This document shows, piece by piece, positions 58,885 through 64,000 of a stretch of 64,000 nucleotides of DNA (positions within the stretch are counted from its first letter, which is position 1; the number at the start of each line of letters is the position of its first letter). The stretch is taken from NCBI RefSeq assembly GCF_014884965.1, contig NZ_JABTBO010000007.1, forward strand, positions 1 through 64,000, in the 5' to 3' direction. A program made the translations under genes and the position numbers. Source of the DNA: Spirabiliibacterium mucosae. Its GTDB lineage: Bacteria > Pseudomonadota > Gammaproteobacteria > Enterobacterales > Pasteurellaceae. Under the pieces are notes generated by a model that saw only the letters and a list, made by a program, of their open reading frames with translations, had not been told where the DNA came from and did not search any database.

Positions 58885-60469
58885 TTAGTTTATCTCGGTG
58901 GGCAGGGGCGCTGGCTCATCGGCAAGCGAGTCAAAATCCACCCAGTTGAAAAAATCAAACACGCGAATCGGCTCGCGCGTGCCCTGCCAAAAGCTCGGCT
59001 GGCCGCGGAAAACGGCGCTGTCAATCCCCATCCACTCACTCACCCCGCGCAGCAAGCGCGTGGCACTTTGGTGCAGTGGCAGTGATTGGTGCGCGGTGTC
59101 ATCACTGGAGAGGACAAAAAACGGAATTTGATAGTTTTGCTTAGTTTTGTTGCCGATCAGCAGCACCATGGATGAGTTGTTCTTCTCATAGCGATCAAAC
59201 GACAAACCGTGATCGGAAAAATACATCAGCGAATAAGGCTGATGCTGTGCTTTGAGCTTGGCCACCAACGTGTGCAGCAGCGCATCGGTTTCTTTCAGGG
59301 ATTGCAAATAGCACGACATTTCGTGATTGAGGTAATCAAAGTGCACTTCCTCTCGCACGCGTTGGCAAAATTTCGGGTGTGACCCCATCAAGTGCAGCAC
59401 AATCAGCTTCGGCTGGCCGGCGTTATCTGCCAGCGCGTTGTCAAACGGCGGCAAAAGTGCGGTGTCGGGGTAGTTGACGCTGTCGTAATTGCCCTTTTTG
59501 GTGAAAAAGACGCTATCGGCACGCACGCCCACACTGGCCGCTGCTGTGTCAAATTTGCCGAGAGCCCCTTGGTTGGAAATCCAGTAGGTTTTAAAGCCCG
59601 CGTCTTTCGCCAAGGTGATTAAATTGTTGCCGTAAATCACCGTATCCCCCACGTTTTGATACAGTGTGCGCATGAGTGAAGTTTGGGTGTTGGGGGCGGC
59701 GGAAATATAGCCTTGATAAAACTTGCCGTTCTCCACACTTAAAAACGGCGTGGTATCGAGTGGGAAGCCGCTGAGCGCGAGGTAATCATTACGCATGCTC
59801 TCGCCGATGACCATCACATAGGTTTGATAACGCGGCTGCACCGTGGCAATTTGCCAATCTGACGGTTTTTGTTCTAAAAGTGCGGTGTTGAGTGCTTGGC
59901 GCGATTGCTGGTAGTCATCCACTAGGCTGTAGAGCTCAGCATAAAAGCCCACCACAAACACGCGCGTGTTGGCCAGATTAAACGGCTCGCCCTTTTTCAC
60001 GCTGGTGGAAATCGGTTTATACAACACCGCAATCACCACCAGCACCAACCACAGTAGGTTGAGCCGCGTGCGTTTGACCGCACTTTTCGGCTCAAGGGTG
60101 GCAAGATAGAGTACCACTATCCCCAGCAGTGCAAAGGCGGCGACATAAGCCCACACATAAAGCGGGAAGGAGGTGAGATATTCCAAACTTTCGCCGAGAT
60201 TAGTTTCAAAAAATGAGGCGATAATCCCCGATGATGGCCGGCCGTAAAGCACCGCTTCTGGAATATAAAACAAGCACGAGATTAAATAGAGCACAAAAAA
60301 GGCATAAAACGCCCAGCGTGCGTAGTTAAACAAGAGATAAAAATCAAAACGATGCCGCAATGGCATAAAGATTGGGCGCAAAGCCGATAGCGCGCGCAGA
60401 AAGTGCGGTGAAGATCACCAATGCGAGATAAAATCGGTGGCGAAATAACGCCTGAAACACGCGTTGCAT
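58885..60469 (-). CDS. Phosphoethanolamine transferase, sulfatase family (one-base frameshift at 60346-60349)
   Basis: EptA/CptA-type integral-membrane enzyme that adds phosphoethanolamine to lipid A or core sugars. Five N-terminal membrane helices precede a periplasmic sulfatase-like domain with VIGESMRND (metal-binding Glu), the nucleophile Thr in NTQTSLMRTL, IVLHLMGSHPKF and YFSDHGLS. The main frame starts at 60381, but a good first membrane helix lies upstream in another frame from an ATG at 60469 (MQRVFQALFRHRFYLALVIF). Removing one base from the AAAA run (plus strand) at 60346-60349 joins them as AIAASFDFYLLFNYARW, about 528 residues. Which sugar or lipid is modified is unknown. Confidence 0.83.
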
Positions 60470-60490
60470 TGTCTTGCCTTGATAATAATA

Positions 60491-60523
60491 AGCCCCTAAT
60501 AATGCAACACACTAATAGGGGCT
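60491..60523 (-). terminator. Terminator of the lipoprotein gene
   Basis: AGCCCCTA and TAGGGGCT pair around a long loop and are followed on the minus strand by TATTATTATT. It is 19 bases past the stop of the lipoprotein gene. Confidence 0.65.
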
Positions 60524-60541
60524 GGGTTGAGCTCGGTGAAA

Positions 60542-61063
60542 TTATTTCTCTTGCACTTTCGCTTTCAGCTCGCTGATGCTTTGCGCAGCTTGTGAGAGTT
60601 TTTCAGTCGCTTGTTGTTGCAAGGCGATAAGCTCCTTGGCTTGCTCTTCAGTCGGTTTTTCAACCACGTATTTTGCAGAGTCTTCCATCAATTTGATGAA
60701 ATCACCAAAGCCTGAGACAAATTTGTCTTTCAACGCTTTGCCGTCGTCTGTTTTTACGTCTAAGCCTTCAACGCTAGCTTTGATTTCTTCATATTTAGCC
60801 GCAATTTTTTTGAAGATGTCAGCTTGCTCTTCAGGGGTTTTCGCGGATTGCAAATCCGATTGCAGTGTTTGAATTTGTGCCAAGTTGCCATTTTGTTCGG
60901 TGGCTTGGTCAAACGCCGCTAAGTCTGCTTTCAAATCCGCTTGCACGTCAGCGCTTTGTTGGGCGGCGGCTGGTGCTTCGGCTTTTTGGGTGTCGGCTTT
61001 GTCACACGCCACCAACGCCAAGCCTGCAAACATCATGGTTAAAAATTGATAAAAACGTTTCAT
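60542..61063 (-). CDS. Lipoprotein of unknown function, coiled-coil rich
   Basis: 173 residues. The N-terminus is a lipoprotein signal (MKRFYQFLTMMFAGLALVAC, lipobox LVAC, acylated Cys20). An Ala/Gln-rich linker and a long helical, charged part follow (heptad-like patterns from about residue 40 to the end, finishing SISELKAKVQEK). Aspartate at +2 (CDK) is the inner-membrane retention signal in E. coli. I do not recognise a family. Single gene. Confidence 0.8.
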   Translation of the reverse strand: MKRFYQFLTMMFAGLALVACDKADTQKAEAPAAAQQSADVQADLKADLAAFDQATEQNGNLAQIQTLQSDLQSAKTPEEQADIFKKIAAKYEEIKASVEGLDVKTDDGKALKDKFVSGFGDFIKLMEDSAKYVVEKPTEEQAKELIALQQQATEKLSQAAQSISELKAKVQEK

Positions 61064-61127
61064 TTATAGGTCCTCATTGTAGTGTCGCCCCCAGCGGGCA
61101 AGTGGATTTTTTTAGTTTACGACTTTT

Positions 61128-61901
61128 TCACATAGCGGTCAAAGTGTTGCTTGCTTTGACCGCACTTTTTGTCAAAAGTTTAGTCAGCGGAATATAAAGC
61201 TTGCCAATTTCAATCTTTTGCCGGCCTTGCGCCTCGCGCCAGCGGTTGGTGTCGCGCAGGGAATAGACGCAGCCGCAATACTCTTGCTGATAAAAGCGCT
61301 CGCGCTTGCTGATTTCAATCATGCGTTGCGAGCCGCCGCCTTTGCGCCAGTTGTAATCCCAGTATTCCACATCGTCGTATTTGGCCGCCGCGCGGTGGCC
61401 GCAGCCGTTGATTTGGTTCATATCCTTCCAACGCGAGATGCCCAGGCAGCTGGTGAACACGGGGAAGCCGTGCTCGTGGGCGTATTGGGCGGCTTTTTCA
61501 AAGCGCATGTCAAAGCACATAGTGCAGCGGATGCCGCGCTCAGGCTCGTCTTCCATACCTTTGGCGCGCTCAAACCACTCGGCGCGGTCGTAGTCGGCAT
61601 CAATAAACGGGATGCCAAATTTCTCGGCAAAGCGAATATTTTCTTCTTTACGGATCAAATATTCTTTCAGCGGGTGAATATTTGGGTTGTAAAAATAGAT
61701 GGTAAACTCGATCCCCGAGGCGCGAATGGCCTCCATCACTTCACCTGAGCACGGCGCACAGCACGAGTGCAGGAGCAAGCGATTGTGCCCGTTGGGCAGG
61801 CTCAATTGTGGCCGCACAAAAGGGGCGTTGGGGTCTTTTTTGTTTTTGCGCCGCTTGGCGCGCACGGATTCAACCGCACTTTGGGTATATTCAGTTGTCA
61901 T
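61128..61901 (-). CDS. queH: Epoxyqueuosine reductase QueH
   Basis: QueH (formerly DUF208) performs the last step of queuosine synthesis, reducing epoxyqueuosine in tRNA; it replaces QueG in many species. The 257 residues have the cysteine motifs [14 protein letters not shown] (C47, C48, C51), [12 protein letters not shown] and YCGCVYSL, which hold the metal and the redox cysteines. It shares one base with the ispB stop, so it follows ispB in an operon. The last 20 residues ([17 protein letters not shown]) are unlike the core and end in a USS-containing stretch. Confidence 0.93.
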   Translation of the reverse strand: MTTEYTQSAVESVRAKRRKNKKDPNAPFVRPQLSLPNGHNRLLLHSCCAPCSGEVMEAIRASGIEFTIYFYNPNIHPLKEYLIRKEENIRFAEKFGIPFIDADYDRAEWFERAKGMEDEPERGIRCTMCFDMRFEKAAQYAHEHGFPVFTSCLGISRWKDMNQINGCGHRAAAKYDDVEYWDYNWRKGGGSQRMIEISKRERFYQQEYCGCVYSLRDTNRWREAQGRQKIEIGKLYIPLTKLLTKSAVKASNTLTAM

Positions 61902-62893
61902 TAGTAGGTTCTGTCCACAGAAAGATAAGCCAAAGACATCAACGCCTGTTTATACTCGCTCTCGGGCAACACCGCCAAGGCATCCACGGCTTTTTGCGCT
62001 TCATCGCGCGCACGTTGCATGGCGTAATCCAGTGAACCGCACTTTTGCATCACATTAAGCACAGCGTTGAGTTTGTCGCGCCCGTTGCCGTTTTCAATCA
62101 CCGCTTTAATCATCTCACGCTCAGCTTCGTTACCGTGGTGCATGGCGTGCAGCAGCGGCAGGGTGGGTTTGCCCTCGGCGAGATCGTCACCAATATTTTT
62201 GCCCAGCTGGGCTTGATCGGCGCTGTAATCGAGCACATCGTCGACGAGCTGGAAGGCGGTGCCGAGGTAGCGGCCGTAATCCGCCAGCGCGCGTTCAACC
62301 GCACTTTCAGCTTTAGCGGCAATGGCGGCGCATTGGGTGGCCACTTCAAACAAGCGCGCCGTTTTGCTGTAGATCACCTGCATGTAGCTTTCTTCAGTGG
62401 TGTTAGGGTCGTTGCAGTTCATCAGTTGCAGCACTTCCCCTTCGGCGATCACGTTGGTGGCGTCCGACATCACTTTTAAAATGCGCAAATCATCGAGTGC
62501 GGTCATCAGCTGGAAGGCGCGGGTGTAGATAAAATCCCCCACCAACACGCTGGCGGCGTTGCCAAACAAGGCGTTGGCAGTTTCGCGCCCGCGGCGCATG
62601 TCGGACTCGTCCACCACATCGTCGTGCAACAGCGTGGCGGTGTGAATAAATTCAATAAAGGTGGCGGTGGTGATGTGCGATTGATCGCGTACACCCAAGG
62701 CGCGCGCGCTGAGCACGGCAATCATCGGGCGGATGCGCTTGCCGCCAGAGCCAATGATATAATGCCCCAGCTGGTTGATCAGCGCCACATCGGATCGCAT
62801 CTGCGCCAAAATCAAGGCGTTGACCGCGTGCATATCCTCGGCGCACAGCGCTTGGATCGCCGCCATATCGAGGCGTTTTGGTTGTTCACACAT
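61901..62893 (-). CDS. ispB: Octaprenyl diphosphate synthase
   Basis: IspB makes the prenyl side chain of quinones. The 330 residues have the two aspartate-rich motifs of trans-prenyltransferases: [13 protein letters not shown] (about residues 84-96) and [13 protein letters not shown] (about 212-224). [18 protein letters not shown] is also typical. I start it at 62893 ([10 protein letters not shown]); an open extension of 20 codons lacks a ribosome site. Divergent from rplU, as in E. coli. Confidence 0.95.
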   Translation of the reverse strand: MCEQPKRLDMAAIQALCAEDMHAVNALILAQMRSDVALINQLGHYIIGSGGKRIRPMIAVLSARALGVRDQSHITTATFIEFIHTATLLHDDVVDESDMRRGRETANALFGNAASVLVGDFIYTRAFQLMTALDDLRILKVMSDATNVIAEGEVLQLMNCNDPNTTEESYMQVIYSKTARLFEVATQCAAIAAKAESAVERALADYGRYLGTAFQLVDDVLDYSADQAQLGKNIGDDLAEGKPTLPLLHAMHHGNEAEREMIKAVIENGNGRDKLNAVLNVMQKCGSLDYAMQRARDEAQKAVDALAVLPESEYKQALMSLAYLSVDRTY

Positions 62894-63010
62894 AGACAAT
62901 TTGCTTTTTTTGGTGTTGATAAATTTGCCCTGATTGTACCTGAAAACCGCCAAATTCTAAAATGGATCACACGAAAAAGGATCTTTTTTCACTTTCACGA
63001 AAATAGTTAC

Positions 63011-63039
63011 TTGCTATTGGCACGATTTTTGCGTAAAAT
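63011..63039 (+). promoter_or_regulatory. rplU promoter
   Basis: TTGCTA (63011-63016) and TAAAAT (63034-63039) are 17 bases apart, about 80 bases before rplU. Confidence 0.6.
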
Positions 63040-63117
63040 CCGCACCCTATATGAATTTTAATTTGCGCAGCGAAAACATAAACGTTATTCCTGCCAACTT
63101 TCGCGGAGTTTTTTTAT

Positions 63118-63429
63118 ATGTACGCAGTTTTCCAAAGTGGCGGCAAACAACATCGTGTGAGCGAAGGTCAAGTAGTTCGTTTAGAAAAACTTGACATTGC
63201 AACGGGTGAAACCGTTGAGTTTGACTCAGTGTTGATGGTCGTTAACGGTGAAGATGTAAAAATTGGTGCCCCATTGGTAAGTGGTGGCAAAGTAGTGGCT
63301 GAAGTAGTGGCACACGGTCGTGGCGAAAAAATCAAAATCGTTAAGTTCCGTCGTCGTAAACACAGTCGTAAACAACAAGGCCATCGTCAGTGGTTCACAG
63401 AAGTGAAAATCACTGGTATCAGCGCCTAA
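63118..63429 (+). CDS. rplU: 50S ribosomal protein L21
   Basis: L21 (103 residues) starts [20 protein letters not shown] and contains [26 protein letters not shown] precedes the ATG. It is followed by rpmA after 17 bases, the usual pair. Confidence 0.99.
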   Translation: MYAVFQSGGKQHRVSEGQVVRLEKLDIATGETVEFDSVLMVVNGEDVKIGAPLVSGGKVVAEVVAHGRGEKIKIVKFRRRKHSRKQQGHRQWFTEVKITGISA

Positions 63430-63434
63430 TTTAG

Positions 63435-63704
<270 letters not shown>

Positions 63705-63721
63705 TTTAACGGTTCGAATTG

Positions 63722-63749
63722 AAAACCCCGCACTTTTGCGGGGTTTTTT
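63722..63749 (+). terminator. rplU-rpmA terminator
   Basis: AACCCCGC and GCGGGGTT pair around ACTTTT, with a run of T after; 17 bases past the rpmA stop. Confidence 0.9.
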
Positions 63750-63768
63750 GTTTAACCGCACTTTGCCT

Positions 63769-63797
63769 TTGGCGAACGCGGCGAACTTCAGTACAAT
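63769..63797 (+). promoter_or_regulatory. Possible promoter of the EamA transporter gene
   Basis: TTGGCG (63769-63774) and TACAAT (63792-63797) are 17 bases apart, 22 bases before the ATG. Confidence 0.45.
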
Positions 63798-63819
63798 AGG
63801 TGCAAACAGGCGAGAGATT

Positions 63820-64000
63820 ATGACACCATCAAGACCGATTAGCGGATTTTTCCTAGCGCTCACCACCGCAGCCTGCTGGGGCAGCTTGCCACTTGCGTTG
63901 CAGCAGGTGGTGCGGCTTATGGACAGCACCACCATTGTGTGGTTCCGTTTTATGGCGGCCACGCTCGGCTTGCTGGTGATTTTAGCCTTGCTGAAAAAGC
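63820..64000 (+). CDS. EamA/DMT-family transporter, cut by the window end
   Basis: The first 60 codons of a membrane protein: MTPSRPISGFFLALTTAACW, then GSLPLALQQV and a second membrane helix (FRFMAATLGLLVILALL). The WGSLPLALQ and WFRFMAA patterns are typical of the EamA drug/metabolite transporter superfamily, and a YhbE-type EamA gene follows rpmA in many gamma-proteobacteria. The substrate is unknown and the rest of the gene lies outside the window. Confidence 0.8.
   Translation, partial: MTPSRPISGFFLALTTAACWGSLPLALQQVVRLMDSTTIVWFRFMAATLGLLVILALLKK

Noticed and set aside
60282-60512. 76-codon minus-strand frame upstream of the phosphoethanolamine transferase
   Set aside because: It is the third frame of the same region and has no membrane-protein continuity; the 60469 start joined by a one-base correction explains the region better.

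Overview
The window is chromosomal DNA from a member of the Pasteurellaceae. The main evidence is the very dense scatter of the 9-mer AAGTGCGGT and its complement ACCGCACTT. This is the Hin-type DNA uptake signal sequence (USS) used by Haemophilus, Aggregatibacter and Pasteurella. Gene content and protein similarity also fit. The metabolic genes use many G/C-ending codons, which is unusual for the family; the ribosomal genes and the islet inside them are clearly more AT-rich. I cannot name the genus from this sequence alone.

Layout. 1-0.55 kb: a gene-free stretch that looks like a dispersed repeat. 0.55-8.5 kb: metK (minus), then speA-speB-rdgB-hemW (putrescine synthesis and two housekeeping genes), rpiA and serA. 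8.5-16.5 kb: a hexuronate locus with uxuA, uxuR and a TRAP solute receptor on the minus strand, and the TRAP membrane subunits, fructuronate reductase and uxaC on the plus strand. UxuR-type operators and a perfect CRP site lie in the divergent promoter region. 16.5-35 kb: the S10, spc and alpha ribosomal operons, split between rpsQ and rplN by a 4.6 kb islet of little-known genes. 35-39 kb: folD, tRNA-Pro, tRNA-Arg, hemG, yigZ, pepQ, tusA. 39-50 kb: xylose locus (xylR, xylHGF, xylA, xylB) with an NhaC antiporter and a MalY/PatB-type lyase in its middle. 50-54 kb: a DUF2254 membrane protein and an ABC importer that I read as a probable molybdate/tungstate (MolBCA-type) system because of a ModE-like operator. 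54-60.5 kb: trmL, mutM, coaD, waaA, a fused two-domain glycosyltransferase and a phosphoethanolamine transferase (lipopolysaccharide core). 60.5-64 kb: a lipoprotein, queH, ispB, rplU, rpmA and the start of an EamA transporter.

How the parts work together. The hexuronate locus imports hexuronates and converts them as far as 2-keto-3-deoxygluconate; kdgK and kdgA are not in the window. The xyl genes import D-xylose and turn it into xylulose 5-phosphate. Both loci carry CRP sites, as expected for catabolic genes. Many intergenic terminators are back-to-back USS copies.

Data quality. Seven single-base indels, all in A or T runs, break speA, an islet membrane-protein gene, a small secreted-protein gene (twice), rpsD, trmL and the phosphoethanolamine transferase gene. 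Because rpsD is essential, most of these are probably sequencing or assembly errors rather than real mutations. I saw no CRISPR array, insertion sequence, prophage or rRNA. The best candidate for something undescribed is the islet inside the ribosomal locus. It holds a 19-residue-repeat protein, a membrane-anchored protein paired with a soluble unknown, an EVE/PUA-like small protein, and two copies of an unusual double-palindrome motif placed before genes.
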